A stretch of 64,000 bases of DNA from Protaetiibacter mangrovi (GTDB lineage: Bacteria; Actinomycetota; Actinomycetes; Actinomycetales; Microbacteriaceae): NCBI RefSeq assembly GCF_024752305.1, contig NZ_JANTHX010000003.1, positions 186,001 to 250,000 on the forward strand. The letters run 5' to 3'. The notes under the pieces are model-generated. The model saw only the letters and a program-made list of their open reading frames with translations. It was not told the DNA's origin and ran no database searches. A program made the position numbers and the translations under genes. Within the stretch, counting starts at the first letter, position 1, and every line of letters starts with the position of its first letter. Positions 28,822-43,211 of this stretch are shown here, one piece after another.

Positions 28822-30741
28822 GTGGCGACGTCGCGCGCCGACGTGCTGCCGTGGCGTCCGAAGGCGGGGGAGATCCCGACCGCCCCGGGGGTCTACCGTT
28901 TCTCGGATGCCTCGGGACGCATCCTGTACGTCGGCAAGGCCGTCAACCTGCGGCAGCGGCTCGCGAACTACTTCCAGCCGCTGCGCAGCCTGCACGAGCG
29001 CACCCGGCATATGGTGCTGTCGGCATCCAAGGTGGAATGGACGGTCGTCGCGAGCGACGTCGAGGCCCTCCAGCTGGAGTACACCTGGATCAAGGAGTTC
29101 GCGCCGCCGTACAACGTCAAGTTCCGCGACGACAAGAGCTATCCGTATCTCGTCGTGACCCTGGCCGACGAGGCTCCGCGGGTCATGGTCACCCGCAACC
29201 GGCGGATCCCGGGCGCGCGCTACTTCGGCCCGTATCCGAAGGTCTGGGCGGTGCGCGAGACGATCGACCTGATGATCAAGGCGTTCCCGATCCGCACCTG
29301 CTCGGACGCCAGCTACAAGCGCGCGATGCAGACCGGCCGCCCCTGCTTCCCGGGTCAGATCGGCCGCTGCGGCGGACCCTGCTCGCAGAAGGTCACGATC
29401 CAGGAGCACCGCGAGGTCGTCGACCAGTTCGTCGCGTTCATGGCGAGCCACGACCGCAGCGTCATCACCCTGCTCCAACGCGAGATGAAGGATGCCGCCG
29501 CCGCGTTCGAGTACGAGCGCGCCGCGAAGATCCGGGACCGCATCCAGGCGCTCGAGAACGTGCTCGAGAAGAGCGCCGTCGTGCTGCCGGAGGCGGCCGA
29601 GCTCGACGTGTTCGGCATCGAGGAGGACGAGCTCGCGGCGGCCGTGCAGCAGTTCACGGTGCGGGGAGGTCGCATCCGCGGGGTGCGCAGCTGGGTCGTC
29701 GACAAGGAGCTCGACATCACGCCGGGCGAGCTCGTGGAATCGGTGCTCGAGACCGCCTACGAGACCGAGCAGCCGCCGCGCGAGATCGTGGTGCCGGTGC
29801 TGCCCGACGACGCCTCCGCGCTCGAGCAGTGGCTCGCCGACCGGCGCGAGCGCGGGGGAGTGACCCTGAAGACCGCCCAGCGCGGCGACAAGGCCGCCGT
29901 GCTGCAGACCGCGACCCTCAACGCCAAGCAGGCGCTCGCGCTCTACAAGACCCGGCGCACCGCCGACTACGTGGCGCGGACGCAGGCGCTCACCGAGCTG
30001 CAGGAGGCCCTCGGGCTCGACGAGGCGCCGCTGCGCATGGAGTGCTACGACGTGTCGCACCTCGGCGGCACGAACGTGGTCGCCTCCATGGTCGTGTTCG
30101 AGGACGGCCTGCCCAAGAAGAGCGCGTACCGCAAGTTCGCCGTCTCCGGCACGACCGACGACACCGAATCGCTCGCGCAGGTGCTGCGCCGCCGCCTCGC
30201 CCGGCTCGACGAGGACGACGCCCCCGAGACCGATGAGGGAGCGCGCCCGAATCGGCGCTTCGCGTACCGCCCCGGCCTGCTCATCGTCGACGGCGGCCAA
30301 CCGCAGGTGCAGGCCGCGGCGGCCGTCTTCGAGGAGCTCGGCATCCGCGACATCCCGCTCGTGGGCATCGCGAAGCGCCTCGAGGAGGTGTGGCTGCCGG
30401 ACGACGAGTTCCCGGTGATCCTGCCCCGCGGCAGCGAGGCGCTCTTCCTGCTCCAGCGCATCCGCGACGAGGCGCACCGTTTCGCGATCACCTTCCAGCG
30501 CCAGAAGCGACGCGCCGACATCGGCACCGTGCTCGCCGACATCCCGGGCCTGGGACCGGCGCGGTCCAAGGAGCTGCTGCGGCACTTCGGCTCGGTGGCC
30601 CGGCTGCGCGCTGCCGCCCCGGAGGCGATCGCCGAGGTGCGCGGCATCGGACCGCAGCTGGCCGCCGTGATCGCCGATAGGCTGGGAACGGCCCGCGACG
30701 ACGGGTCGCAACCGGTCGAACAGCGGGAAGACGGGGAATGA
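28822..30741 (+). CDS. uvrC: Excinuclease ABC subunit C
   Basis: The 639-residue dual-incision nuclease of nucleotide excision repair. The N-terminal GIY-YIG domain (about 15-95) has [20 protein letters not shown] for 3' incision. A Cys-rich patch, [14 protein letters not shown], lies near 175. The UVR motif binding UvrB is at about 212-245, the RNase H-like 5'-incision domain at about 390-550 ([33 protein letters not shown]), and the tandem helix-hairpin-helix at about 575-625. GTG start, one base after the uvrA stop; its own stop overlaps the rapZ ATG (ATGA). The uvrA-uvrC-rapZ-whiA run is probably one transcript. Confidence 0.96.
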   Translation: MATSRADVLPWRPKAGEIPTAPGVYRFSDASGRILYVGKAVNLRQRLANYFQPLRSLHERTRHMVLSASKVEWTVVASDVEALQLEYTWIKEFAPPYNVKFRDDKSYPYLVVTLADEAPRVMVTRNRRIPGARYFGPYPKVWAVRETIDLMIKAFPIRTCSDASYKRAMQTGRPCFPGQIGRCGGPCSQKVTIQEHREVVDQFVAFMASHDRSVITLLQREMKDAAAAFEYERAAKIRDRIQALENVLEKSAVVLPEAAELDVFGIEEDELAAAVQQFTVRGGRIRGVRSWVVDKELDITPGELVESVLETAYETEQPPREIVVPVLPDDASALEQWLADRRERGGVTLKTAQRGDKAAVLQTATLNAKQALALYKTRRTADYVARTQALTELQEALGLDEAPLRMECYDVSHLGGTNVVASMVVFEDGLPKKSAYRKFAVSGTTDDTESLAQVLRRRLARLDEDDAPETDEGARPNRRFAYRPGLLIVDGGQPQVQAAAAVFEELGIRDIPLVGIAKRLEEVWLPDDEFPVILPRGSEALFLLQRIRDEAHRFAITFQRQKRRADIGTVLADIPGLGPARSKELLRHFGSVARLRAAAPEAIAEVRGIGPQLAAVIADRLGTARDDGSQPVEQREDGE

Positions 30742-31613
30742 GCGACGGCAGCCGCGGGCTCGAGATGCTCATCGTGACCGGCATGTCCGGCGCCGGGCGG
30801 TCGACGGTGGCGAACGCCCTCGAGGATCTCGGCTGGTATGTCGTCGACAACCTCCCACCGCAGATGCTGCGGCCGCTCGTCGACCTCGGCGCCCACACCG
30901 GGGACGCGATCCCGCGCATCGCCGTCGTGGTCGACGTGCGCGGCGGGCACCTGTTCGCCGACGCGCAGGACATCGTGGCCGAGCTGCGCGCCGCCGGCAG
31001 TGCGCGCCTGGTGTTCCTCGACGCGACGGATGCCGCCCTCGTGCGCCGCTTCGAGCAGGTGCGACGTCCGCATCCGCTGCAGGGCGACGGCACGCTGCTC
31101 GACGGCATCCTCGCCGAGCGCTCCCGGATGACGGGTCTGCGCGAGCAGAGCGACGTGGTGATCGACACCTCGGATCTCAACATCCACCAGCTGGCGACGC
31201 GCGTCGCCGAGCTCTTCGGCGAGGACTCGGCACCCTCGCTCAAGCTCACGGTCATGAGCTTCGGTTTCAAGTACGGGCTGCCGGCCGACGCCGACATGGT
31301 CGCCGATCTCCGGTTCCTCCCGAACCCGTTCTGGGTGCCCGAGCTCGCGCCGCTGACGGGCCTCGACCCCGAGGTGCGCGACTACGTGCTCAGCCAGCGC
31401 GACGCCCCCGAATTCGTCGAGCACTACGTGGCGGCGCTGGCCGCCGTGGCCGACGGGTACCGGCGGGAGAACAAGCGTCACGCTACGATCGCCATGGGAT
31501 GCACGGGCGGCAAGCACCGCTCCGTCGCGATCACCGAAGAGGTGGCGCGTCGCCTGCGTGAGCTCCCCGGGGTCTCCGTCACCGTGCGGCATCGCGACCT
31601 CGGTCGCGAGTGA
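30738..31613 (+). CDS. rapZ: RNase adapter protein RapZ
   Basis: A 291-residue nucleotide-binding protein. The P-loop [18 protein letters not shown] (near 15-32) has Arg in place of the usual Walker A Lys. [13 protein letters not shown] follows. The C-terminal domain has [20 protein letters not shown] near 172 and the conserved [13 protein letters not shown] near 253. In E. coli RapZ guides RNase E to the sRNA GlmZ to control amino-sugar synthesis; the actinobacterial role is less clear. The uvrC-rapZ-whiA linkage is widespread in Gram-positives. ATGA overlap with uvrC. Confidence 0.95.
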   Translation: MSDGSRGLEMLIVTGMSGAGRSTVANALEDLGWYVVDNLPPQMLRPLVDLGAHTGDAIPRIAVVVDVRGGHLFADAQDIVAELRAAGSARLVFLDATDAALVRRFEQVRRPHPLQGDGTLLDGILAERSRMTGLREQSDVVIDTSDLNIHQLATRVAELFGEDSAPSLKLTVMSFGFKYGLPADADMVADLRFLPNPFWVPELAPLTGLDPEVRDYVLSQRDAPEFVEHYVAALAAVADGYRRENKRHATIAMGCTGGKHRSVAITEEVARRLRELPGVSVTVRHRDLGRE

Positions 31614-31665
31614 ACCGCGCCCCCGACGAACACGATGGAAGACGACGAGAGACGAGGATGAGCGC

Positions 31666-34397
<2,732 letters not shown>

Positions 34398-34400
34398 GCG

Positions 34401-35617
<1,217 letters not shown>

Positions 35618-35618
<1 letters not shown>

Positions 35619-36403
35619 TGGCCCGCACCCCGTTCATCGCCGGCAACTGGAAGATGAACCTCGACCACCTGCAGGCGATCGCGTTCGTGCAGAAGCTGGC
35701 GTGGACCCTCCAGGACAAGAACCACGACTTCTCGGACGTCGAGGTCGCGGTGTTCCCGCCGTTCACCGACCTGCGGTCGGTGCAGACGCTCATCGCGGGC
35801 GACAAGCTGGAGCTGAAGTTCGGGGCGCAGGACCTGTCGGCGCACGACTCGGGCGCCTACACGGGTGAGATCTCGGGAGCCTTCCTCGCGGCTCTCGACG
35901 CCGCCTACGTGATCATCGGGCACTCGGAGCGTCGGCAGTACCACGGCGAGTCGGACGAGCTCGTCTCGTCGAAGGTCGCCGCCGCCCACCGCCACGGCAT
36001 CGTGCCGGTGATCTGCGTCGGCGAGACCGCCGACGACCTCGAGCAGCACGGTCCGAGCGCCGTGCCCGTCGCCCAGCTGCGTACCGCCCTCGAGGGCGTC
36101 GTCGCGGGCGAGGAGATCGTCGTCGCCTACGAGCCGGTCTGGGCGATCGGCTCCGGGCAGGCCGCCACGAGCGCGCAGGCGCAGCAGGTGTGCGAGGCCC
36201 TGCGCGGCGTCCTCGCCGAGGTGCTCGGCGACGAGGCGGCCGCGTCCACGCGCATCCTGTACGGCGGGTCGGTCAAGGCGAACAACATCGCGGGCTTCCT
36301 CAAGGAGCCGGACGTGGACGGGGCCCTGGTCGGCGGCGCGAGCCTGCAGCTCGAGGAGTTCGCGAGCATCGTGCGCTTCAAGAGCCACGTCGGCACGATC
36401 TGA
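35618..36403 (+). CDS. tpiA: Triosephosphate isomerase
   Basis: A 261-residue TIM barrel that interconverts dihydroxyacetone phosphate and glyceraldehyde-3-phosphate. AGNWKMN at the N-terminus carries the active Lys. GHSERRQYHGE near 101 has the electrophilic His, and YEPVWAIGSG near 170 the catalytic Glu. YGGSVKANN near 215 binds phosphate. I took the ATG at 35618 (MARTPFIAGNWK) rather than 35606, which would overlap pgk by 13 nt. A TATACT promoter for secG follows 14 nt after the stop. Confidence 0.97.
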
Positions 36404-36417
36404 GCGGCGCCCTCGCT

Positions 36418-36423
36418 TATACT
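36418..36423 (+). promoter_or_regulatory. -10 element (TATACT) of secG-rbpA
   Basis: TATACT lies 15 nt after the tpiA stop and 54 nt before the secG start, implying a leadered transcript with an internal promoter. No -35 consensus. Confidence 0.5.
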
Positions 36424-36477
36424 TGACCACGGCCGTCCGGCCCACCCGAATCCGAACCCGAGGAAAGCAACAGTCTG

Positions 36478-36741
36478 ATGGATGTTCTCTGGTCGATCGT
36501 GCAGGTCGCGTTCCAGATCCTGCTCGGTATCACCAGCCTCCTGCTGACGCTGCTGATCCTGCTTCACAAGGGACGCGGTGGCGGCCTCTCCGACATGTTC
36601 GGCGGCGGCGTCACGAGCAACCTGGGCGCCTCGGGCGTCGCGGAGCGCAACCTGAACCGCATCACGGTCGCACTCGGCATCACCTGGTTCTTCTCGATCG
36701 TGGTGCTGGGGCTTCTCACCAAGTTCGGCGTCGGCGTCTAG
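36478..36741 (+). CDS. secG: Protein translocase subunit SecG
   Basis: An 87-residue small membrane subunit of the SecYEG channel. Two TM helices lie at about 3-23 (LWSIVQVAFQILLGITSLLL) and 62-83 (ITVALGITWFFSIVVLGLLT). The conserved cytoplasmic loop LLHKGRGGGLSDMFGGG lies between them. GAGGAAAG lies upstream of the ATG. The tpiA-secG linkage is common in actinobacteria and firmicutes. Confidence 0.95.
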   Translation: MDVLWSIVQVAFQILLGITSLLLTLLILLHKGRGGGLSDMFGGGVTSNLGASGVAERNLNRITVALGITWFFSIVVLGLLTKFGVGV

Positions 36742-36773
36742 CCGCTCCGACACCACCACCACAGGAGACAGCT

Positions 36774-37130
36774 ATGGCATCGGGCGGCAGCGCCATCCGC
36801 GGATCCCGCGTCGGATCCGGACCGATGGGGGAGCAGGACCGCGGCTACCACGCGGACCGCGTGGCGATCTCGTACTGGGACGCCCTGGGCAACGAGACGG
36901 TGCGCTACTTCGCCGCGAACCTGCCCGACGAGGAGATCCCCGACGTCATCGACAGCCCGTCGACGGGGCTGCCCGCGGGCCGCGATCGCGAGAACCCGCC
37001 GCAGCTGCAGAAGACCGAGCCGTACAAGACGCACCTCGCCTACGTGAAGGAGCGTCGCACCGACGACGAGGCGAAGCAGATCCTCGACGACGCCCTGCAG
37101 CAGCTGCGCGAGCGTCGCGGCACCGCCTGA
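36774..37130 (+). CDS. rbpA: RNA polymerase-binding protein RbpA
   Basis: A 118-residue actinobacterial transcription factor that binds sigma-A-type factors and stabilises the open complex. The basic N-terminal tail (ASGGSAIRGSRVGSG) is followed by the RbpA core (about 30-75, VAISYWDALGNETVRYFAAN) and the sigma-interaction helix KERRTDDEAKQILDDALQQL at the C-terminus. The core contains no cysteine, so it cannot bind zinc as Streptomyces RbpA does, resembling the mycobacterial form. AGGAGA precedes the ATG. The gene converges on pgl with no obvious terminator. Confidence 0.94.
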   Translation: MASGGSAIRGSRVGSGPMGEQDRGYHADRVAISYWDALGNETVRYFAANLPDEEIPDVIDSPSTGLPAGRDRENPPQLQKTEPYKTHLAYVKERRTDDEAKQILDDALQQLRERRGTA

Positions 37131-37131
37131 C

Positions 37132-37935
37132 TCAGCGGGTCTGCGGCACCTCGTGCGCCGCGGTCCAGAAGCGCTCCCGCGTGAGCAGGTTCTCCGGCAC
37201 CTCGGCCGCGGCCTCGGCGTCGACGAAGAACACCGTGCGCATGCGGCCCTTGACCCCGGCGGCGGGCACGTCGGCCGGGTTGGCGTCGGCGAGCGTGAGG
37301 CCCAGCGCACCCGCCTTGTCGGGGCCGGCGAGCACGAGCCACACGCGCTCCGAGGAGTTGATCACGGGAAGCGTCAACGTCAGCCGCTCCGGCGGCGGCT
37401 TCGGGGATGCGGTCTCGGCGAGCACGACGTGTTCGCGGTCGCGCACCGCCTCGTGGTCGGGGAACAGCGACGCGACGTGTCCATCGGGGCCGACGCCCAG
37501 GAAGGTGAGGTCGAACACCGGGTACGCCTCGCCCGCGGGCGCCGCGGCGGCCAGCTCGGCGGCGTAGGCGTCGGCGGCGGCCTCGATCGTGGGGTGCTCG
37601 CCGGGTGCCGGGTAGGCCTTGATGTTGGCGCCCGGGAGGTCGAGCTCGTCGAGCAGAGCACGCCGCGACTGGGTCTCGTTGCGCTCGGGGTCGCCGGACG
37701 GGAGGTAGCGCTCGTCGCCCCACCAGAAGGTGACCCGCGACCAGTCCACCTTGTCGCGCCCCTTGGCCGCGGCCACGGACGCGAGCACCGTCTCGCCCAT
37801 CGTCCCGCCCGTCAGCACGATGTGCGCCATCGGCTTCTCGGCGAGCACCTCGGCGAGACGCTTCAGGAAGCGCGCGGCGACGGCATCCGCCAGGCTCTGC
37901 TTGTCGTCGTAGACCCGGACCCGTCGCTCGCTCAC
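37132..37935 (-). CDS. pgl: 6-phosphogluconolactonase
   Basis: A 267-residue enzyme that hydrolyses 6-phosphogluconolactone in the oxidative pentose phosphate pathway. HIVLTGGTMGETVLASVA near residue 37, VTFWWGDERYLPSGDPERN near 68 and FLGVGPDGHVASLFPDH near 143 are the DevB/SOL family signatures. I chose GTG 37935 (VSERRVRVYDDKQ) because AAGGGAA is about 8 nt upstream; a TTG at 37941, overlapping the opcA stop, is the alternative and adds two residues. Last gene of the tkt-tal-pgi-zwf-opcA-pgl operon. Confidence 0.95.
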   Translation of the reverse strand: MSERRVRVYDDKQSLADAVAARFLKRLAEVLAEKPMAHIVLTGGTMGETVLASVAAAKGRDKVDWSRVTFWWGDERYLPSGDPERNETQSRRALLDELDLPGANIKAYPAPGEHPTIEAAADAYAAELAAAAPAGEAYPVFDLTFLGVGPDGHVASLFPDHEAVRDREHVVLAETASPKPPPERLTLTLPVINSSERVWLVLAGPDKAGALGLTLADANPADVPAAGVKGRMRTVFFVDAEAAAEVPENLLTRERFWTAAHEVPQTR

Positions 37936-37937
37936 GC

Positions 37938-38897
37938 TCAATTCCCTTCGGGCCCGGTTCCCGCGGCGGTCGCCTCGAGCAGCGCGAGCCCCTTCTGGAC
38001 CACCTCTCCGAAGAGGTCGTCCGGGTCGAGCCTACGCAATTCCTCGGCGAGGCAGTCCCGGAGGCTCCGGCGCGGCAGCGAGATGTCGTGCGTCGGCTGG
38101 TTCGGCTGCTCCAGCGTCGCGATGTTCGGCTGCACGCGTTCGAGGCGGATGTCGCCCGACGCGCGGGAGAGGGTGACCCCGTGGATCCCGCTCGAGCCGA
38201 GCGAGGAGGTGACCTCGAGGTCGACCGGCGCATCGAGTTGCAGGCGCAGCCAGGCGGCCAGCAGCTCGGTCGAGGGGGAGTCGGCGGAGCCGCTCACCGA
38301 GATCGACTCGACGGCCTCGTACGGTGGCTGGTCGAGCACGGCGGCGAGCTGCGCCCGCCACAGGGTGAGGCGGGTCCAGGCGAAGTCGCTGTCGCCCGGC
38401 TTGTAGTTGCGGCCGAGCGTCGTGAGCGCGGCGACCGGGTTGCTGTGCTCGGCGGCATCCGTGATGCGGCGATGCGCGATGCGCCCGAGGGCGGAGGCGC
38501 TCGGCACCTCCGGGCAGGACCCGGGCCACCACACGACAACCGGGGCGTCCGGCAGCAGCAGGCTCGTGACGAGGCCCTCCTCGTCGGACGCCGCCGCGCC
38601 GTAGGCGCGCAGCACGACGACCTCGCTCGCGCCGGCGTCGCCGCCGACGCGGATCTGGCCGTCGAGCCGCGCCTGCTCGGCGGCGGTCTCCTCGCGTCGC
38701 GAGAGCACGATGACACGCATCGGGTGCTCGCGCGACGCGTCGTTGGCGGCCTCGATGGCCTCCTCCTCCTCGCCGAGCTCGGTGGCGATGACGAGGGTGA
38801 GCACGCGACCGAGGGCGACGGCGCCGCCCTCCTCGCGGATCTTGACGAGCGCCTTCGAGATGGCGCTCGTGGTGGTGTCGGGCAGATCGACGATCAT
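37938..38897 (-). CDS. opcA: Glucose-6-phosphate dehydrogenase assembly protein OpcA
   Basis: A 319-residue protein needed for, or stimulating, Zwf activity in actinobacteria and cyanobacteria. The start MIVDLPDTTTSAISKALVKI is the family opening, SALGRIAHRRITDAA is mid-protein and DISLPRRSLRDCLAEELRRL near the end. GGAGAAG lies 5 nt before ATG 38897. The frame is open upstream to 38954, but that would overlap zwf. It sits between zwf (13-nt gap) and pgl (2-nt gap). Confidence 0.94.
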   Translation of the reverse strand: MIVDLPDTTTSAISKALVKIREEGGAVALGRVLTLVIATELGEEEEAIEAANDASREHPMRVIVLSRREETAAEQARLDGQIRVGGDAGASEVVVLRAYGAAASDEEGLVTSLLLPDAPVVVWWPGSCPEVPSASALGRIAHRRITDAAEHSNPVAALTTLGRNYKPGDSDFAWTRLTLWRAQLAAVLDQPPYEAVESISVSGSADSPSTELLAAWLRLQLDAPVDLEVTSSLGSSGIHGVTLSRASGDIRLERVQPNIATLEQPNQPTHDISLPRRSLRDCLAEELRRLDPDDLFGEVVQKGLALLEATAAGTGPEGN

Positions 38898-38910
38898 GTT
38901 CTTCTCCGGA

Positions 38911-40452
38911 TCAGGGCCGACGCCAGGTGCGCCCGTCGCGTGCGAGCAGCTCATCGGCGGACTCCGGGCCCCACGTGCCCGGCTTGTACTGCTCGAGCGG
39001 TCCGCCGAGCGACTCCCAGTACTGCTCGATGGGGTCGAGGATCTTCCAGCTGAGCTCGACCTCCTCGTGGCGGGGGAAGAGCGGCGGGTCGCCGAGCAGC
39101 ACGTCGAGGATGAGCCGCTCGTAGGCCTCCGGGCTCGCCTCGGTGAACGCGTGGCCGTAGCCGAAGTCCATCGTCACGTCGCGCACCTGCATGCCCGCGC
39201 CCGGCACCTTCGAGCCGAAGCGGATGGTGACGCCCTCGTCCGGCTGCACGCGGATGACGAGCGCGTTCTGGCCGAGAGCCGAGGTCTGCGACTGGGCGAA
39301 CAGGTACTGCGGGGCCCGCTTGAAGACCACCGCGATCTCGGTCACCCGTCGTCCCAGGCGCTTGCCGGCGCGCAGGTAGAACGGCACCCCGGCCCAGCGG
39401 CGGGTGTCGATCTCGAGCTTGAGCGCCGCGTACGTCTCGGTGACCGACTGCGGGTTCATGCCGTCCTCGTCGAGGAAGCCGAGCACCTTTTCGCCGCCCT
39501 GCCATCCGCCGGCGTACTGGCCGCGCGCGGTCGCCGATCCGAGGTCCTTCGGCAGGTGCACCGCAGAGAGCACCTTCTCCTTCTCGGCGCGCAGGTCGGC
39601 CGCGTCGAACGACACGGGCTCCTCCATCGCCGTGAGGGCGAGCAGCTGCAGCAGATGGTTCTGGATGACGTCGCGCGCGGCGCCGATGCCGTCGTAGTAG
39701 CCGGCCCGGCCGCCGACGCCGATGTCCTCGGCCATCGTGATCTGCACGTGGTCGACGTAGTTGGCGTTCCAGATGGGTTCGTAGAGCTGGTTCGCGAAGC
39801 GCAGCGCCAGGATGTTCTGGACCGTCTCCTTGCCGAGGTAGTGGTCGATCCGGAACACGCTGTCGGGCGGGAACACCGACTCGACGACGGCGTTCAGCTC
39901 GCGCGCCGACTGCAGGTCGTGACCGAACGGCTTCTCGATGACGACGCGCCGCCACTTCCCGGGCGCCTGCTCCGCGAGCCCCGAGCGGCGCAGCTGCTCG
40001 GTGACGAGCGGGAACGACTTCGGCGGGATCGACAGGTAGAAGGCGTGGTTGCCCATCGTGCCGCGGTTCTCGTCCAGCTCGGTGAGGGTCGCCTTCAGCC
40101 GGTCGAACGCGGCGTCGTCGTCGAACTCGCCCTGCACGAATCGGATGCCCTGCTTCAGCTGGCGCCAGACGTCCTCGTCGAAGGGGGTGCGCGCGTACTG
40201 CTTGACCGCGTCGTGCACGACCTTCTCGAAGTCCTGGTCGACCCAGTCGCGGCGGGCGAAGCCGACGAGCGCGAACCCCGGCGGCAGCAGACCGCGGTTC
40301 GCGAGGTCGTACACCGCCGGCATCAGCTTCTTGCGCGACAGATCGCCCGTCACGCCGAAGATGATGAGGCTCGACGGTCCCGCGATGCGGTTGAGCCGAC
40401 GGTCGGAGGGGAGCCGGAGCGGGTTGTTCTCCCGCGTGATCTCCACCGGCAT
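38911..40452 (-). CDS. zwf: Glucose-6-phosphate 1-dehydrogenase
   Basis: A 513-residue enzyme that makes 6-phosphogluconolactone and NADPH. The coenzyme motif IIFGVTGDLSRKKLMPAVYDL begins near residue 31 (split here as GVTGDLSRKK). The substrate signature RIDHYLGKETVQNIL is near 200. MTDFGYGHAF-type residues appear as MDFGYGHAFTEASPEAYERL near 430. A Ser follows the GDL, consistent with NADP use. It starts 3 nt after the pgi stop. Confidence 0.96.
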   Translation of the reverse strand: MPVEITRENNPLRLPSDRRLNRIAGPSSLIIFGVTGDLSRKKLMPAVYDLANRGLLPPGFALVGFARRDWVDQDFEKVVHDAVKQYARTPFDEDVWRQLKQGIRFVQGEFDDDAAFDRLKATLTELDENRGTMGNHAFYLSIPPKSFPLVTEQLRRSGLAEQAPGKWRRVVIEKPFGHDLQSARELNAVVESVFPPDSVFRIDHYLGKETVQNILALRFANQLYEPIWNANYVDHVQITMAEDIGVGGRAGYYDGIGAARDVIQNHLLQLLALTAMEEPVSFDAADLRAEKEKVLSAVHLPKDLGSATARGQYAGGWQGGEKVLGFLDEDGMNPQSVTETYAALKLEIDTRRWAGVPFYLRAGKRLGRRVTEIAVVFKRAPQYLFAQSQTSALGQNALVIRVQPDEGVTIRFGSKVPGAGMQVRDVTMDFGYGHAFTEASPEAYERLILDVLLGDPPLFPRHEEVELSWKILDPIEQYWESLGGPLEQYKPGTWGPESADELLARDGRTWRRP

Positions 40453-40455
40453 CGC

Positions 40456-42054
40456 TCAGCCGATCCGCTCGCGCAGCGTGGCGACTCCGTCGACCACCTG
40501 CGGGAGCGTGAGGGTCAGCACCGGACGTCCGTGGTCGGCGAGCACGCTCGCGTCGCCGGCGGCCTGCGCCTGGATCAGCTGTCCGAAGGTGAACGGCCGG
40601 TCGGGGATCTCGAGATCGGCACCACCGGCGCCGACGATCTGCAGGAACACGCCGACGGCGGGGCCGCCCTTGTGGAACTGACCGGTCGAGTGCAGGAACC
40701 GCGGACCCCAGCCGAAGGTCACCGGGCGTCCGGAGCGGCGCGCGAGCGCATCCCGGACGGCGGGGAGACCCGGGAAGGCCGGGCGGTCGAGGTAGGCCTG
40801 CACCGAGACGTACCCGTCGGCGGGGAGCGCCGCCAGGAGCGCGTCGAGCGCGCCGTCGAGGGTCTGCTCGGCGATCTCGAGTCCGCCGGCGGTACGCACC
40901 TCGACACCGTCCGCGGTGAAGAGCGCCGGAACCGGCTCGGGGCGCGCGTCCAGCAGGCCGCGCGCCGCGATCTTCGCCGACTCGACGTCGGGCTGGTCGA
41001 AGGGGTTGATGCCGAGCAGTCGGCCGGCGACCGCGGTCGCGTACTCCCAGACGAGCAGCTGCCCGCCGAGGGAACCCGAGACCTCGATCTCGCCGTCGCG
41101 CACCTCGCGCGTCGCGCGCTCGTCGGCGACGAGCCGCACGATCTGCACGTCGGGCAGGCCGGCGGTGACCTCGAAGGAGTCGGTGTCGAGCACGACCGGG
41201 AGGATGCCCGTGCCGTTCTTGCCCGTCGACTCGGCGATGAGCTGTTCGACCCAGTCGCCGAATCCCACGATGTGGGTGCCGTCCGACACGATGCCGAGCT
41301 TGTCGCGCAGGGGAGCGGTGCCGGCGATCGCGGCGCCCAGCACCAGCCCGGGGTTGTTCGGGGCGTCGAGGGCGAGCTCGAGCGAGACCGCCTGCGCCTC
41401 GTCGAGCAGCTCGGCGATGTCGACCCCGGCGAGGCCGCTCGGCACCAGCCCGAACGCGGTCAGCGCGGAGTAGCGGCCGCCCACGGTCGGGTCGGCGTTG
41501 AACACGCGGTAGCCGTCAGCCCGGGCCGACTGGTCCAGCGGCGAACCCGGGTCGGTGACCACGACAATCCGTTCGGTGGGGTCGATGCCCGCGGACCGGA
41601 AGGCCTGCTCGTAGACGCGCTTCTGGCTGTCGGTCTCGACGGTGGAGCCCGACTTGGAGGAGATCACGACCGCCGTCTTCGCGAGCCGGTCCTCGAGCGC
41701 GCTGCGCACCTGCGCGGGGTCGGTCGAGTCGAGCACGGTCAGGGCGACGCCGTAGGTGTTCGCGATGACCTCGGGGGCGAGCGAGGAGCCGCCCATGCCG
41801 CCGAGCACGATGTGGTCGACGCCCTTCGCCCGCAGCTCGTCGCGGAGCGCCAGGATGTCGTCGACGAGACCCTCGGAGACCGCGACCGCCTCGGTCCAGC
41901 CGAGGCGCTTCGACGCCTCGTCCTCGGCCTCCGGGCCCCACAGCGTCGCGTCGAGCGTGGTGATGCGGCCGGCGACGCCGTCCGAGATCAGCTGCGGGAC
42001 GTGGCGCTCGACGGCCTCGGCCGCCGCGCCCGTGGGCACGACCGTGACGGTCAC
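40456..42054 (-). CDS. pgi: Glucose-6-phosphate isomerase
   Basis: A 532-residue enzyme that interconverts glucose-6-phosphate and fructose-6-phosphate. [15 protein letters not shown] is near residue 80, [16 protein letters not shown] near 125 (phosphate-binding Ser/Thr), and [14 protein letters not shown] in the middle. The C-terminus carries [13 protein letters not shown]. This is the divergent short actinobacterial type that is often next to or fused with transaldolase. The GTG start overlaps the tal stop by 4 nt (GTGA); GGAGGCGGCGAA precedes it. Confidence 0.92.
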   Translation of the reverse strand: MTVTVVPTGAAAEAVERHVPQLISDGVAGRITTLDATLWGPEAEDEASKRLGWTEAVAVSEGLVDDILALRDELRAKGVDHIVLGGMGGSSLAPEVIANTYGVALTVLDSTDPAQVRSALEDRLAKTAVVISSKSGSTVETDSQKRVYEQAFRSAGIDPTERIVVVTDPGSPLDQSARADGYRVFNADPTVGGRYSALTAFGLVPSGLAGVDIAELLDEAQAVSLELALDAPNNPGLVLGAAIAGTAPLRDKLGIVSDGTHIVGFGDWVEQLIAESTGKNGTGILPVVLDTDSFEVTAGLPDVQIVRLVADERATREVRDGEIEVSGSLGGQLLVWEYATAVAGRLLGINPFDQPDVESAKIAARGLLDARPEPVPALFTADGVEVRTAGGLEIAEQTLDGALDALLAALPADGYVSVQAYLDRPAFPGLPAVRDALARRSGRPVTFGWGPRFLHSTGQFHKGGPAVGVFLQIVGAGGADLEIPDRPFTFGQLIQAQAAGDASVLADHGRPVLTLTLPQVVDGVATLRERIG

Positions 42055-43163
42055 TTCGCCGCCTCCAGGGCGGCGGTGACCGTGTCGAGCAGCTCGTTCC
42101 ACGACACGATGAACTTCTCCACGCCCTCGGACTCGAGGGTCGCCGTGACGTCGTCGTAGTCGACGCCGACCGCCGCGAGCGCGTCGAGCACGCCCTGCGC
42201 GTCGGCGTACGAGCCCGTCACCGCGTCGCCGTGCAGGGGAGCGTGGTCGAAGGTGGCCTCGAGGGTCTTCTCGGGCATCGTGTTGACGACACCGGCGACG
42301 GCGAGCTCGGTCACGTAGAGGGTGTCGGGGAGCGCCGGATCCTTGACGCCCGTCGAGGCCCACAGCGGACGCTGGAGCTTCGCACCGACCGCCAGCAGGG
42401 CCTTCGCGCGGTCGCTCGAGAACTCCTGCTCGAAGAGCTGGTAGGCCAGCTGCGCGTTCGCGACGCCCGCCTTGCTCTTGAGCGCGAGCGCCTCGTCGGT
42501 GCCGACCGCCTCGAGACGCTTGTCGATCTCGGTGTCGACGCGCGACACGAAGAACGACGCGACCGACTCGATGGTCGACAGGTCGATGCCCGCGGCCTGC
42601 GCCTTCTCGAGCCCCGAGAGGTAGGCGTCGATGACGGCGCGGTGGCGCTCGAGGCTGAAGATCAGGGTGACGTTGACGCTGATGCCGGCGCCGATCACCT
42701 CGGTGATGGCCTCGAGACCTTCGACGGTCGCGGGGATCTTGATCATCGCGTTCGGGCGGTCGACCTTGGCCCACAGCTCCTTCGCCTGCGCGATCGTGCC
42801 GGCGGCGTCGTGCGCGAGACCCGGCTCGACCTCGATCGAGACCCGGCCGTCGACGCCGTCGGTCGCGTCGAAGACCGGGCGGAAGATGTCGGCGGCGGCG
42901 GCCACGTCGTCCGTGGTGATCTCGAACACGGCGTTCGCGACGCTCGTGCCCGCGGCGGCGAGCTCGGCGACCTGCGCGTCGTAGGCCTGACCCTTCGCGA
43001 GCGCCGCGGCGAAGATCGTCGGGTTGGTGGTGACGCCGACGACGTTGCGCTCGGCGATGAGGGCCTCGAGCCCGCCCGAGGCGATGCGCTCACGCGACAG
43101 GTCGTCGAGCCAGATGCTGACGCCGATCTCCGAGAGCTCGGCGGTCTTGGTGGTGTCGGTCAT
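42051..43163 (-). CDS. tal: Transaldolase
   Basis: A 370-residue enzyme that transfers a dihydroxyacetone unit between pentose-phosphate sugars. [13 protein letters not shown] near residue 44 and the Schiff-base Lys in [16 protein letters not shown] near 141 are diagnostic, followed by [14 protein letters not shown]. The length of about 370 is typical of the actinobacterial subfamily. The stop overlaps pgi; 48 nt separate it from tkt, with GGAAGAAGA in that gap. Confidence 0.96.
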   Translation of the reverse strand: MTDTTKTAELSEIGVSIWLDDLSRERIASGGLEALIAERNVVGVTTNPTIFAAALAKGQAYDAQVAELAAAGTSVANAVFEITTDDVAAAADIFRPVFDATDGVDGRVSIEVEPGLAHDAAGTIAQAKELWAKVDRPNAMIKIPATVEGLEAITEVIGAGISVNVTLIFSLERHRAVIDAYLSGLEKAQAAGIDLSTIESVASFFVSRVDTEIDKRLEAVGTDEALALKSKAGVANAQLAYQLFEQEFSSDRAKALLAVGAKLQRPLWASTGVKDPALPDTLYVTELAVAGVVNTMPEKTLEATFDHAPLHGDAVTGSYADAQGVLDALAAVGVDYDDVTATLESEGVEKFIVSWNELLDTVTAALEAAK

Positions 43164-43211
43164 GACGATGGATCTTCTTCCGTTGAGGCTGTGTTCCCAG
43201 AGGGATGGGGG